A stretch of 64,000 nucleotides of DNA from Pontibacter diazotrophicus (lineage in GTDB: Bacteria > Bacteroidota > Bacteroidia > Cytophagales > Hymenobacteraceae), in the NCBI RefSeq assembly GCF_003367245.1, contig NZ_QRGR01000007.1, forward strand, positions 186,001 to 250,000. Reading direction: 5' to 3'. The position numbers and the translations under genes are program-made. The notes beneath the pieces are model-generated. The model made no database searches. It was not told where the DNA came from and saw only the letters and a list, made by a program, of their open reading frames with translations. Positions 8,053 through 17,465 of this stretch are shown piece by piece. Position 1 is the first letter of the stretch; every line of letters begins with the position of its first letter.

Positions 8053-8592
8053 TTAATTGCTGTAGTAAGTTTGATGGCGTCTGTACTCCGCGGTATCCAG
8101 TACATTATCACCATTTGTATCCCATAATGTGAAAGTACCGGTTATGTACTCCCGCTCCGTTAGCTGTCCGTCACCGTCTGTATCCCAGGTGTTGTACCAG
8201 CCCAGTTCAGCAAAGTCTCCGTCGAACTCTACCCTTTCTATAAAGCCATCGCCATCAGTGTCCCATGGTTGCCAATCTGCCGCATCTATACCATTACCAT
8301 AATCTGACACCACCGTGGTCCACTCGCCCTGGGAGATCCTTCCATCGTTGTTCAAGTCCCAGATTTGATAGAAGCTGGCGGTAAATTCCTCCTCGTTCAG
8401 TAAACTATCTTCGTCTATGTCCCAGTCTTCATAGTACGTTGTGGTGCCGAAGGTTGTATAGTATTCTTCCTCATCCCAGGTTTCAGCCACAGCCACATCA
8501 TCTGTAACAACCTCTTGCTCTACTACCTCTGTTTCTCCATTGCAGGCTGCCACTCCGGCCATAAAAAATAAACTTAGAATACTTCTTATCAT
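8053..8592 (-). CDS. EF-hand calcium-binding lipoprotein
   Basis: Starting at the ATG that gives MIRSILSLFFMAGVAACNG, the product is about 179 residues. A signal ends at a VAAC lipobox, so it is probably anchored in the outer membrane or periplasmic leaflet. An upstream ATG at 8625 would add eleven charged residues. A short acidic linker is followed by five EF-hand-like loops: DIDEDSLLNEEE, DLNNDGRISQGE, DTDGDGFIERVE, DTDGDGQLTERE and DTNGDNVLDTAE. Each is preceded by aromatic residues (W or Y). The oxygen ligands at positions 1, 3, 5 and 12 are intact in all, so calcium binding is likely. The partner is unknown. Confidence 0.85.
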   Translation of the reverse strand: MIRSILSLFFMAGVAACNGETEVVEQEVVTDDVAVAETWDEEEYYTTFGTTTYYEDWDIDEDSLLNEEEFTASFYQIWDLNNDGRISQGEWTTVVSDYGNGIDAADWQPWDTDGDGFIERVEFDGDFAELGWYNTWDTDGDGQLTEREYITGTFTLWDTNGDNVLDTAEYRRHQTYYSN

Positions 8593-8836
8593 CCTCAGGG
8601 AGTTTCGTTCTCCTTTTTTCATCAATCTCCTTTAGGTTTGTTAGCTAATTTAATTTTCAGGCGCTTGCTAAAACCTACGCGGCCTGTCAGATATCGTTCA
8701 GTGCAAAGTGCTGTAACTGCATGAAGATGAGTGTGAAAGGAACTTGCCTTAGAGGTAGCGGACAAGTAATAAGTGCATATAAATAGAAGGGAGTATAGTA
8801 TATGTTGGAACAGACCTTAGTCCTGCATATATGGCA

Positions 8837-9087
8837 TCATACGCTTGCTTCCTTTGCTGCCATCGGCATTAGTTGCGCCAACATTTCCTGGTGCCGGGTC
8901 AGCATGATGTGCAGTACAAAAGCCATGAGCACATAGTCCTCCACCGTGCTGTCTCTGAACGCCATGAAACTGCTAAAGCTGGTGGCGTCATGCTCCCTGA
9001 TGTACGCGGTGAGCCGGGGTAGTACAGGTTTAGCGCCTCCCGCTTGCCCAGAGTGATCTTCAAGTAATCGTAAGCGGCTTTTTCCAT
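8837..9087 (-). pseudogene. Small unknown gene interrupted by a 1-nt frameshift
   Basis: Two overlapping frames make one sensible protein when joined. It starts MEKAAYDYLKITLGKREALN then LYYP in one frame, and continues RLTAYIREHDATSFSSFMAF to AAKEASV in another. The join falls in a CCCC run near 9015; one extra C restores an open frame of about 83 residues. Each frame runs into unrelated, proline- or serine-rich sequence beyond the join. It is either a real frameshift or a homopolymer sequencing error. The helical product matches no family I recognise. Confidence 0.5.
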
Positions 9088-9139
9088 CTTTTAACTGAAG
9101 TTTCCCCGCCTCCTGCGGGCTACCATTTCTTGGTAGCAT

Positions 9140-9679
9140 CCTGTAAGTAGTTCTTATTTACAGGGCACAGGAAAAGCATGTATAGGTTAAGTTTGTTTTC
9201 ATAGCCTGAAAAGGCAGGAGAGTTTCTTCAGTTTTAGTTCGTGCCGTATGTCTCCTGATACAGACAGGCAGCATATTCAGCCTCTTGCCAGCTGCTTTTG
9301 GTTTATTGCTTTGTTGGCTTTTCTTCCCTGATATTCCTTTCTTTTTCGCCCGGCTGCAAACCAAAGGCAATTATTGTTTCTTCTTCTTTCGGAATTAACT
9401 AATCTTAGTATAGTTAAATTGTGTGAATATTGTTTAACTATAGAAATATATGATTGTATATATGTGTTTAAAATATTCACTATTGGCTATTTTTCAGGCA
9501 CGATTGCACGTATGGCAGGGCGTGTTTACCACAGGTTCCTTTTTTGCATCAAAGGAGAGGTACTGAGCCTAACATGCGAGTTTTAGTGCTGCCTTCCAAG
9601 GCTACCATAAGCCCTATTTCTGTTGAATAAAGGCATCTCCACGGGAACGCACCATTGAAGCAAAAAGGGAAATACGGTG
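9140..9679. other. 540-bp stretch without a convincing gene
   Basis: Short open frames here have no conserved features. The stretch is AT-rich in its middle, where a 10-bp inverted repeat lies at 9409-9442. It sits between the frameshifted small gene and the response-regulator gene, both reading leftwards. Confidence 0.5.
9409..9442. repeat. Perfect 10-bp inverted repeat, possible operator
   Basis: TATAGTTAAA at 9409-9418 and TTTAACTATA at 9433-9442 are exact inverted copies 14 bp apart. The arrangement would suit a dimeric regulator, but there is no GC-rich stem or T-run, so a terminator is unlikely. No function can be tied to it. Confidence 0.4.
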
Positions 9680-10159
9680 CTACAAGAAACAGGACAGCTT
9701 TTCTTTTGAAAGAGGTTTCTCAATGTAACCAACCACAGGGAGCTCCTTTGCCCTTGCTAATTCCAGATCGTGCAGCGAAGAACTGAGGATGACAATCCTC
9801 ATGGAGGAAGACTTCCAGTCAACGGACTTTTGCAGCTCCTCCAAAAGCGTAAAGCCGCCCATAACTGGCATATTAATGTCTAACAGGACCAATTCCGGGT
9901 AACGGCCGCTACAATACAATTCTCTGATTATGGCCAAAGCCTCCTGGCCGTGCTGCGCAGTCAGAATTTCGGCCTCTATACCCGACATCTTCAGCACTCT
10001 TTTAGATAAAAAGATGGAGAGGTTATCATCATCTACCAACAGAACTGTTTTAGGTTGTTTTAGTCCCTTTTTACCTGACTTTAACCCTGGCACATGTAAA
10101 AACTGATTTACAGGCGCAATTGCCTGGTAAATAAACTGATAATACTTTGTTAAATACAT
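9680..10159 (-). CDS. Single-domain response regulator with N-terminal extension
   Basis: The 159-residue product consists of a roughly 35-residue basic N-terminal extension and one CheY-like receiver domain. The acidic pocket is D43-D45 (LLVDDDN), the phosphoacceptor is D94 (LLDINMP), the conserved Ser is S126 (ILSSS) and the lysine is K148 (IEKPLS). There is no output domain, so it probably acts by protein-protein interaction or phosphotransfer. No kinase gene is adjacent. The extension is unusual; an internal start is possible, but no methionine lies between residue 1 and the receiver domain. Confidence 0.88.
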   Translation of the reverse strand: MYLTKYYQFIYQAIAPVNQFLHVPGLKSGKKGLKQPKTVLLVDDDNLSIFLSKRVLKMSGIEAEILTAQHGQEALAIIRELYCSGRYPELVLLDINMPVMGGFTLLEELQKSVDWKSSSMRIVILSSSLHDLELARAKELPVVGYIEKPLSKEKLSCFL

Positions 10160-11276
10160 CTGTATTCTTTACTAATAATGTTTCCCATTAATCACCTTCT
10201 ATTCAATAAGAACCCTCTACTTCAAAGGCCACGCGGGGCTTCATGATATTCCCTTTTTCTGCCATAGCCATTCCTGTGTGCTACCGGGTCGAAAATGTTC
10301 CCACCTTTATGTTGCCATTGAAATCAGGCTTTGATTTGCTGTATATTTCTTCTGCTCGTGTTTTGAGAAAGCAACCTATGGCATGACCACAGCTGTTTTT
10401 TGCAGGCGCTTTTCTGAGAGTAGTTTTCACAAAGCTTCCACCGTTTATACCTGGTTACTTAAACTTAGTGCCAATAATCCTGACACATCATAAAATATTT
10501 TTGCACCCTTATCTGCTCTTAATACTGCAGCAAAGTCTCCCTATAGTTTTTACTATCAACATTGGCAATCCACCAGCTATCAAGTAAGTTGAAAACAGGT
10601 AATTATCTGCAGAATACCTGATGGTATAATTTTGCGATTAAATATACATTGTCCGGGTAATAGACAGATGAGAAATTATATGAATGTACCGATTAGGTTA
10701 GTAAACAGCTATTTTATTAAGTGTGATGTTGTTGAAGCACCACTGTATGGGAGGTATAATAAGTTTCAACCCAGGTTGCACTACTCAACCTGCTGTTGCT
10801 AAACCATCCATTACTTCCTGGTGGAAAGGCATATTAATATGCCGGGCCATAATAGAGGAGGGGCTGTGCTTATGACAGGATAAAGCTTCCTGAGAGATAG
10901 GTGCCTGAACTGTAACTAACTTATGTTTCTAACAAATTCGAAAATAAAATTGGAATTATTCCAATTTAAAGTTAAATTTTATGCACAATTGAACCAGATG
11001 CTTCTTCTCTTCAGACTGTTTTTGAGACTGAGAATCCAGGCTCAAATCAAAGCATCTACAATGGAGCCGCGGCCTTAACCTATTAAGGAATACGTTTTTT
11101 ATATATTTCTATTTTTCCTCTTTAAATCTTTATCAAAGCTCTCAGGCTGCTACTCAAAGCTGCACTACAGTATGAGGTGTAGCTCAGGATCCGACCAGTG
11201 ACCCTTCTTTTGCTTTAGCCGCTTTCAGTTTATCAGTTCTTTCTAGCAGGTTTCCTTCATTTTTAAATCGCACGAT
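10160..11276. other. 1.1-kb gene-free region upstream of the TonB-dependent receptor
   Basis: I see no open frame with protein-like composition on either strand, no tRNA and no strong repeat. The only symmetric feature is a short TTGGAATTATTCCAA palindrome near 10950. The region separates a leftward response-regulator gene from a rightward receptor gene, so both promoters must lie here. It could hold a long 5' UTR, a small RNA or an eroded gene; none can be demonstrated by eye. Confidence 0.5.
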
Positions 11277-14060
11277 ATGCGCAAGATTCTACAAAATTCA
11301 ATCTTACTGCTGTTGCTGACATTATTCATCCCGGGAGTGGAGGCATTTTCGCAGACAGCAGTTACGGTGTCTGGACAGGTGACGGATGCCAGCACAAGAG
11401 AGCCCCTAGTGGGTGTTAACGTCTATGTACGGGACAGGATGGTTGGTACCAGCACCGACAGCAGGGGCCAATACCGTTTAACTACCAACACGCCTACACC
11501 CTTCACCCTCGTGTTTTCAATGGTAGGATTCACACCACAGGAAATCAGCATTACAGAGAGCCGGTCAGATTTGGATGTTGCCCTTTCGGAAGGGCAGGTG
11601 TTAGGTTCTGAAGTGGTGGTCACGGCTTCCCGGGTAGAGGAAAACATCATGCGCTCACCTGTGAGTGTGGAGAAGATGGACGCGCGGGCGATACGTGAAA
11701 CACCGGCCGCCAGCTTTTACGAAGGCTTACAGAACCTGAAGACCGTGGATATTATTACTTCCAGCCTGGGCTTTAAAATAATCAACACCCGTGGCTTTAT
11801 GAGTACGTCTAACAACCGCTTTGTGCAGTTTATCGATGGGATGGATAACCAAGCACCGGGGCTCAACATTCCGGTCGGAAATATGGTCGGCATTTCTGAT
11901 CTGGATGCCGAGAGCGTGGAGATTATTCCCGGAGCTGCTTCCGCCCTTTACGGACCAAACGCCTTTAACGGTGTAATTAACATGACCAGCAAGAACCCGT
12001 TCGACTACCAGGGCTTCAGTGCGATGGTAAAGCTGGGTGTGAACCACATAGATGGCCGTGATGCATCTCCCAGCCCGATGTACGAAGGCATGATCCGATA
12101 TGCGAAGGCCATCAACAACCGTTTTGCCTTTAAAGTGAACCTGGCGTACATGACGGCACACGACTGGCACGCCAACAGTACCGAAAACGTAGACCCTTTA
12201 TCCTACGCCACGCAGGGCAACGACCCCGACAACCCGGCTTACAATGCCTTGAACGTTTATGGGGATGAAGCAGTAACCAGTTTGCCGATTGGTCCTTTTG
12301 GCCTGCCGGTGCGGGTGGCCCGAACAGGGTACCTGGAAGAAGACCTGGTAGATTACGATACCTATAGCCTGAAGGGCGATGCCGCCCTGCATTACCGGGT
12401 AACGGAGCGGCTGGAAGTGATCTACCATTATAAATATGGTGCCGGTACCTCTGTTTACCAGGCGGCAAACCGCTACGCCATCAAAAACTTCACCCTGCAG
12501 CAGCACAAACTGGAGCTGAGAGGCAGCAATTTCTTTGCCCGCACCTATTCTACTTTCGAGGATTCGGGCGATTCTTATGATTCCCGATTCCTGGCCCTGA
12601 ACCTGAACCGCACCTGGAAAAGTGACCAGCAGTGGTTTCAGGAATATGCCGCCGCCTACCTGGGTATTGTGCAAACCCTGACGCCGGGCAATCATGACGT
12701 TGCCCGTAGTTTCGCTGACAGGGGCCGTCTGGAGCCTGGCACACCTGAATTCGACCGGGAAAAAGAGCGGTTACAGGGCCTGACAGACTTCAGGAGGGGA
12801 GCCAAGTTCGACGATCAAACGAAGATGTACCATACCGAAGGCCAATATGACCTGAGCCGCTGGACGGGCAAAGTAGTAGATGTGCAAATTGGCGGAAATT
12901 ACAGACTCTATGATTTGAACTCCAACGGGACTATCTTCAGCGACACTGTGGGCAATGATATCACCATCTACGAGTATGGCGCCTATGCGCAGGCCATTAA
13001 ACGGCTTCTATCAGACAGATTGAAAATCACCGCCTCCCTGCGCTACGATAAAAACGAGAACTTCCAGGGCCGGTTTACACCAAGGGCTTCTGCTGTATTC
13101 ACTGTAGCTGAAAACCATAATTTCAGGGCTTCTTTCCAGACCGGTTTCCGCAATCCCACGACCCAGGACCAGTTTATATTCCTGAATGTAGGCCAGGCCA
13201 TACTGGTAGGCGGAGTTCCAGCCACCAGCCGCGGGCTTAACTTGTATGGCCCCGGCTCCAACACCATCACCCTGTCCTCCGTGCAGGCTTTCGGAAATGA
13301 AGTGCAGCTGGATGTAATTGAAGGGGTAAACAGCTCCCGGGCTGTTATCCAGAATGCGGGTATACTGCAGGCAGCAGAAGTAGACTATGTGAAGCCCGAG
13401 CAGGTGCGTGCGTACGAGGTAGGGTATAAGGGGCTGCTGCTCGACAAATCGCTTATGTTCGATATCAATTATTATTACAGCTCTTACAGGGATTTCATTT
13501 TGGGCACAACAGTGGTCCAGACGGAAAGCGACATCCAGACAAACCCCCAGGCTGCTGCTTTTGATATTGCCTTGAGCCGTTTCCAGCCCTACCAGCTTTA
13601 TACGAATGCCGACCAGCAGGTGGCGGCGCAGGGGGCAGCACTTGGGGTAACCTATATCCTGGGTGGCTACACGTTTGGGGGAAACACGAACTGGAACAAA
13701 CTGGACCTGGGAGAGGACGTTAACCCGGACCAGATAGCCGGTTTCAATACACCAGAATGGAAATTTAACCTGACGGTAGGCAACCGTAATGTGTACCGCA
13801 ACCTGGGCTTTAGTGCCGCCTTCCGCTGGTCTGATTCCTATATCTGGCAGTCGTCCTTTATTGCAGGTATAAACGATGCCCTTATACCCTCTTACTATAC
13901 CCTGGATGCCCAGGTAAGCTACAAGGTGCCGGCCATTAAGTCCATCTTCAGAATCGGGGGCTCTAATGTAACAAACAACCGCATCCGGCAGGTGTATGGC
14001 GGGCCTTATATCGGGGGGCTTTATTATGTGTCGATCACGTTTGACGAACTGCTGAACTGA
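11277..14060 (+). CDS. TonB-dependent outer-membrane receptor with CarboxypepD_reg-like domain
   Basis: The 927-residue product has a signal peptide (1-25). An N-terminal beta-sandwich follows (about 28-110; VSGQVTDASTREPLVGVNVY), of the CarboxypepD_reg-like type. Then comes a plug domain with SALYGPNAFNGVINMTSKNP and a 22-strand-type barrel ending in an aromatic-rich strand. It would import a substrate across the outer membrane using TonB energy. The next gene, 47 bp on from this stop, encodes an SGNH-hydrolase lipoprotein, so the substrate may be an ester-containing compound or lipid (inference). There is no SusD partner, so it is not a classical SusCD system. Confidence 0.92.
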   Translation: MRKILQNSILLLLLTLFIPGVEAFSQTAVTVSGQVTDASTREPLVGVNVYVRDRMVGTSTDSRGQYRLTTNTPTPFTLVFSMVGFTPQEISITESRSDLDVALSEGQVLGSEVVVTASRVEENIMRSPVSVEKMDARAIRETPAASFYEGLQNLKTVDIITSSLGFKIINTRGFMSTSNNRFVQFIDGMDNQAPGLNIPVGNMVGISDLDAESVEIIPGAASALYGPNAFNGVINMTSKNPFDYQGFSAMVKLGVNHIDGRDASPSPMYEGMIRYAKAINNRFAFKVNLAYMTAHDWHANSTENVDPLSYATQGNDPDNPAYNALNVYGDEAVTSLPIGPFGLPVRVARTGYLEEDLVDYDTYSLKGDAALHYRVTERLEVIYHYKYGAGTSVYQAANRYAIKNFTLQQHKLELRGSNFFARTYSTFEDSGDSYDSRFLALNLNRTWKSDQQWFQEYAAAYLGIVQTLTPGNHDVARSFADRGRLEPGTPEFDREKERLQGLTDFRRGAKFDDQTKMYHTEGQYDLSRWTGKVVDVQIGGNYRLYDLNSNGTIFSDTVGNDITIYEYGAYAQAIKRLLSDRLKITASLRYDKNENFQGRFTPRASAVFTVAENHNFRASFQTGFRNPTTQDQFIFLNVGQAILVGGVPATSRGLNLYGPGSNTITLSSVQAFGNEVQLDVIEGVNSSRAVIQNAGILQAAEVDYVKPEQVRAYEVGYKGLLLDKSLMFDINYYYSSYRDFILGTTVVQTESDIQTNPQAAAFDIALSRFQPYQLYTNADQQVAAQGAALGVTYILGGYTFGGNTNWNKLDLGEDVNPDQIAGFNTPEWKFNLTVGNRNVYRNLGFSAAFRWSDSYIWQSSFIAGINDALIPSYYTLDAQVSYKVPAIKSIFRIGGSNVTNNRIRQVYGGPYIGGLYYVSITFDELLN

Positions 14061-14107
14061 TTACTCCGCCTTTGTACAGATATGTTCAATTCAAAACCCA
14101 TACGAGC

Positions 14108-15592
14108 ATGAAAAACTTAAAAATATCCTGTCTGTCGCTGTTTTTGGTGAGCTTCTTGTTCTCCTGCTCCTATACGCCGCCTGAGCCGGCCGATGACCCA
14201 ACCAACCCCCGTACAGCACCTGTAGCCGGAACAGCAGATTTCAGCAAATATGTAGCTGTCGGTAATTCTATTACAGCTGGATTCATGGATAATGCGCTTT
14301 ATGAGGAGGGGCAGCAAAATGCTTATCCCGTAATACTGGCAGAACGCATGAAGCTGGTAAATGGCGGCGCGGCTTTCAATATGCCCGTATTTGCTTCTCC
14401 TACAGGAGCAGGTTTCAGTGGGTTTGTGCCGGGCACTACCACGCCGGTGGGGCGCTTCCGGTTTGTTCTGCCTACTTGTGCATCAAATCCCCTGGCAACC
14501 AACACCCTCGGTTTAACACCGGCTCCGATAGTACCCGGAGACAACCTGGCACCTTATGACGCGGACAGGGCCGCGCTGAACAATTTCAGTGCCCCAGGCA
14601 CCAGGAGCTTTCATGTGCTTGTAAACGGCTATGGTGCCAGTCCGCAGCAGGGCAATCCTTTTTATTGGCGCTTTGCGTCGGCTCCTGCGGCCAGTGTGCT
14701 GGGTGATGCTCTTGCGGCCCAGCCAACATTCTTCTCCTACTGGCTGGGCCTCAGCGATGTGCTCTTTTACGCCATATCGGGCGGCTCGGGTAACGCGAAC
14801 CCCGGTACGAACCCTGCTACTTACACAGCAAACGATATGACGGACCCCGCCGTGTTTGAAGCAGCGCTAAGTGCTTCGCTGAACGCCTTATTAAGCGGGG
14901 TGAACACCAAAGGGGTTGTGGCTACTGTCCCTGACCTTACAAAAGCACCTTTCTTCAGGGTTATCAACGATGCCCTGACAACAGGCGGAGCCAACTCGCC
15001 TTTACCTTTTGCCTTATCAGAGGAGCAGGCTGCTGCACTTAATGCAGGGTACGCGCAACTGGGACCCGCCGCGGCTGCCGTTAACTTCAGGGCCGGCAAG
15101 GTAAATTATCCTGTCATCACCACAGCCACAGGCCTACGGCACATGGACCCCGGCAGGGACTTTCTGGTGCTGACTACGCCGCAGGATTCGCTGCTGGCAG
15201 GTTCAATCAGCGCCTGTAATCCAGGGCAACGGGCAGGCTGGGGGATAACGAAGCCGATAGATAGCAGGTATGTGCTGGATGAAACGGAGGGAAACATGGT
15301 GAAAGCTCGAATAGAAGCTTTCAATACAGCCATCAGGGCAGCTGCAAATGCTGGAAACTATGCAGGTCGCTTGGCTGTGGCGGATATTTACCAACTGTAT
15401 GAAGGGCTGGACAATAGCCGGAACAGCATTGCCCCGGGAGGCTATATTTCAGTAGACGGGATTCACCCTAATCCAATGGGGCAGGCCCTGATCGCGAATG
15501 AATTCATCGAGGCCATCAACGCTGAATTCGGCTCAACGCTGCCACCTGTTAACATCCGTAATTACCGGCAGAATATTTTGCCGGAGAGCTAA
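14108..15592 (+). CDS. SGNH/GDSL-family hydrolase lipoprotein
   Basis: From the ATG at 14108 the product is 494 residues, with a hydrophobic signal and a FLFSC lipobox. An earlier in-frame start at 14072 would add twelve residues before the signal and is rejected. Block I of the SGNH fold is VAVGNSITAGFMD, with the serine in GNS rather than GDS. Block V is GIHPNPMGQALIANEF, with the Asp/His pair of the triad. The long region between, rich in Ala, Pro and Asn, is typical of Bacteroidota members. Likely an outer-membrane esterase or lipase. It directly follows the TonB-dependent receptor in an apparent operon, suggesting hydrolysis then uptake. Confidence 0.88.
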   Translation: MKNLKISCLSLFLVSFLFSCSYTPPEPADDPTNPRTAPVAGTADFSKYVAVGNSITAGFMDNALYEEGQQNAYPVILAERMKLVNGGAAFNMPVFASPTGAGFSGFVPGTTTPVGRFRFVLPTCASNPLATNTLGLTPAPIVPGDNLAPYDADRAALNNFSAPGTRSFHVLVNGYGASPQQGNPFYWRFASAPAASVLGDALAAQPTFFSYWLGLSDVLFYAISGGSGNANPGTNPATYTANDMTDPAVFEAALSASLNALLSGVNTKGVVATVPDLTKAPFFRVINDALTTGGANSPLPFALSEEQAAALNAGYAQLGPAAAAVNFRAGKVNYPVITTATGLRHMDPGRDFLVLTTPQDSLLAGSISACNPGQRAGWGITKPIDSRYVLDETEGNMVKARIEAFNTAIRAAANAGNYAGRLAVADIYQLYEGLDNSRNSIAPGGYISVDGIHPNPMGQALIANEFIEAINAEFGSTLPPVNIRNYRQNILPES

Positions 15593-15672
15593 GAGAAGGT
15601 TGCTGATAATACAGCTCGGACTTCAAGAAGCAACTAGTTCACTATCCTTGTGAAATAAAGACTTGGTAAAAC

Positions 15673-15732
15673 AAAGAGAGAGCTCAGCCGGCCGATCTGC
15701 AAAGCAGGGACGGGCGGCTGAGCTCTCTCTTT
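15673..15732. terminator. Bidirectional terminator, 18-bp stem
   Basis: AAAGAGAGAGCTCAGCCG at 15673-15690 and its exact inverse at 15715-15732 flank a 24-nt loop. It lies between the convergent SGNH-hydrolase and alcohol-dehydrogenase genes and can serve both. Confidence 0.8.
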
Positions 15733-15747
15733 ACTCTTATACCTTAT

Positions 15748-16836
15748 TTAAAGTGTGGCAATGTCAATTACAAACCGGTACTTGACATCACTTTTTTCCA
15801 TTCTCTCAAAAGCGTGATTGATATCTTTCATATCTATCACCTCCACATCAGAAGTAATTTTGTGGTCGGCACAGAAATTCAGCATTTCCTGTGTTTCGGC
15901 TATGCTGCCAATAATGGAACCCGCTATATTCCTGCGCTGGAACAGTAAGGGGAATGGAGAAGCCTGGATTTGCTCTGGGGGCACACCCAGGCAAATGATG
16001 GTCGCATCCGATTTTAGCATGTTCAGATAAAGATTGTAATCATGAGGCGAAGAAACAGTGTCGATAATATAATCAAAGTATCCAGCTAGTTTCTGGACTT
16101 GCTCCTCGTCTTTCGTGAATACAAATTTATGTGCTCCCAAGCTTATAGCGTCTTCTTTTTTTGAAGGAGACGTGCTCAGCACAGTTACTTCAGCCCCAAA
16201 GGCGGCACCAAATTTTACTGCCATATGCCCAAGGCCGCCCAGACCCACAACACCTACTTTATGCCCTTTCCCGATATTCCACTTTTTGAAAGGAGAGTAG
16301 GTCGTAATGCCAGCACAAAGTAGTGGTGCCACTTTCTCTAAGGGAAGCGTATCAGGTATACGCACCACAAAATCTTCATTCACAACTATCTGCTTAGCGT
16401 AACCACCATAAGTGATGGTTTTACCGTCTTTCTCATACCAACTGTAGGTTAGCACATTGCCGTTTGAGCAGTATTGCTCCAGCTCATTCTTGCAATTATC
16501 GCAGGTCCTGCAGGAGTCAACCATACAGCCTACACCAACGATGTCACCAGTTTTAAATTTTTTTACATGCTCGCCAACACTGGTAACGACGCCCACTATC
16601 TCATGCCCGGGCACAAGCGGATACATCGATATACCCCAGTCGTTTCGCGCAAAGTGTAAGTCTGTATGACATACCCCACAGTAGAGAATTTCCATTTGAA
16701 CATCATGTGGTCCTGGCGCTCTTCTTTCAAGATCCCAGGGAGCAAGTCCGGAAGTAGCATCCTGGGCAGCATAGCTTTTTACATGAGTTGATTTTGTAGC
16801 AGTAGCTTTTTCGGTTGACGGTTCTGTTGTGAGCAT
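15748..16836 (-). CDS. Zinc-dependent NAD(P)-alcohol dehydrogenase, YahK/CAD-like
   Basis: The 362-residue product is a medium-chain dehydrogenase. Catalytic zinc ligands are C53 in CGVCHTDLHFARNDW and H78-E79 in PGHE. Structural zinc is held by C109, C112, C115 and C123. The Rossmann motif is VGLGGLGHMAVKFG. The CGVCHTDLHFARNDWG and YPLVPGHE patterns put it with the YahK/cinnamyl-alcohol-dehydrogenase-like aldehyde reductases. These reduce a broad range of aldehydes, usually with NADPH. A 25-residue polar N-terminal extension precedes the conserved domain, so a later start cannot be excluded. The gene stands alone. Confidence 0.92.
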   Translation of the reverse strand: MLTTEPSTEKATATKSTHVKSYAAQDATSGLAPWDLERRAPGPHDVQMEILYCGVCHTDLHFARNDWGISMYPLVPGHEIVGVVTSVGEHVKKFKTGDIVGVGCMVDSCRTCDNCKNELEQYCSNGNVLTYSWYEKDGKTITYGGYAKQIVVNEDFVVRIPDTLPLEKVAPLLCAGITTYSPFKKWNIGKGHKVGVVGLGGLGHMAVKFGAAFGAEVTVLSTSPSKKEDAISLGAHKFVFTKDEEQVQKLAGYFDYIIDTVSSPHDYNLYLNMLKSDATIICLGVPPEQIQASPFPLLFQRRNIAGSIIGSIAETQEMLNFCADHKITSDVEVIDMKDINHAFERMEKSDVKYRFVIDIATL

Positions 16837-17465
16837 AAGTGTTTTTTTTGAAGTGACTGATGAAGAAGAGTCAAAAGGACAGAGAGAAGAGTTTTAGAAG
16901 TAAAAGTCTTCTCTTACAGGAGGTTATGAAAAGGTAGGGGTAATCCCTAGGAATAGCTTATTCGCAGATTCCTCTCACGACATGCTATGAGAGTGATGGG
17001 TAAATATAAATAATTATTAGTAATGTAATATAAAATTCGAAAAAAAATTAAGCAAGTTTTATACAGGTTTTCGGTTGACATTTAACCAGGCAAGATTATT
17101 TGTTGAGGATGAAAAGATGCTCGTACTATGTGCATCCATGAACTGTTTAGGTTGCAAACAAATCCTTGCAGAAAATGCTGAGGGGTGAGAGATGAGTTCA
17201 GCTTCGAAGAACTGCCAAAAGAGGAGCAGCGACACTGGGAAGAAAGTGGAATGTTAGCATCTATAGACTACTTCCTCTACTATCTGAGCTGTGAGCAGCA
17301 CTCTGCTTTATTTATGACGGAAGAGTTTTAGCAGAAAGACCGGGAAATACCGTTCTTTCTGATTTAATATAATCTCAGGCTTATATAGACCTGGTATGAC
17401 GATATTATAACATAGATAAATTTAGCAATTGTTATATTTATGCGAAACTCGATAAACCTTTGCTA
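16837..17465. other. AT-rich intergenic region before the Septu locus
   Basis: Base composition drops sharply to AT-rich around 16990 and stays so through the next two genes. An eroded open frame lies at 17117-17331. The rest holds no gene; it must contain the promoter of the ATPase-nuclease pair. No reverse transcriptase or retron RNA is evident. Confidence 0.5.
17117..17331 (+). pseudogene. Possible eroded small gene
   Basis: A frame giving MLVLCASMNCLGCKQILAEN ends at a TGA in a GGGG run near 17184. Shifting by one nucleotide there opens a second stretch, VRDEFSFEELPKEEQRHWEE continuing to a stop at 17331, with protein-like helical composition. Adding one G would merge them into a roughly 70-residue protein. 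I do not recognise it. It may be a decayed gene beside the defence locus, or chance. Confidence 0.3.

Noticed and set aside
9158..9586. Several 60-70 residue open frames on both strands
   Set aside because: They overlap each other, have no conserved pattern and lie in an AT-rich spacer.
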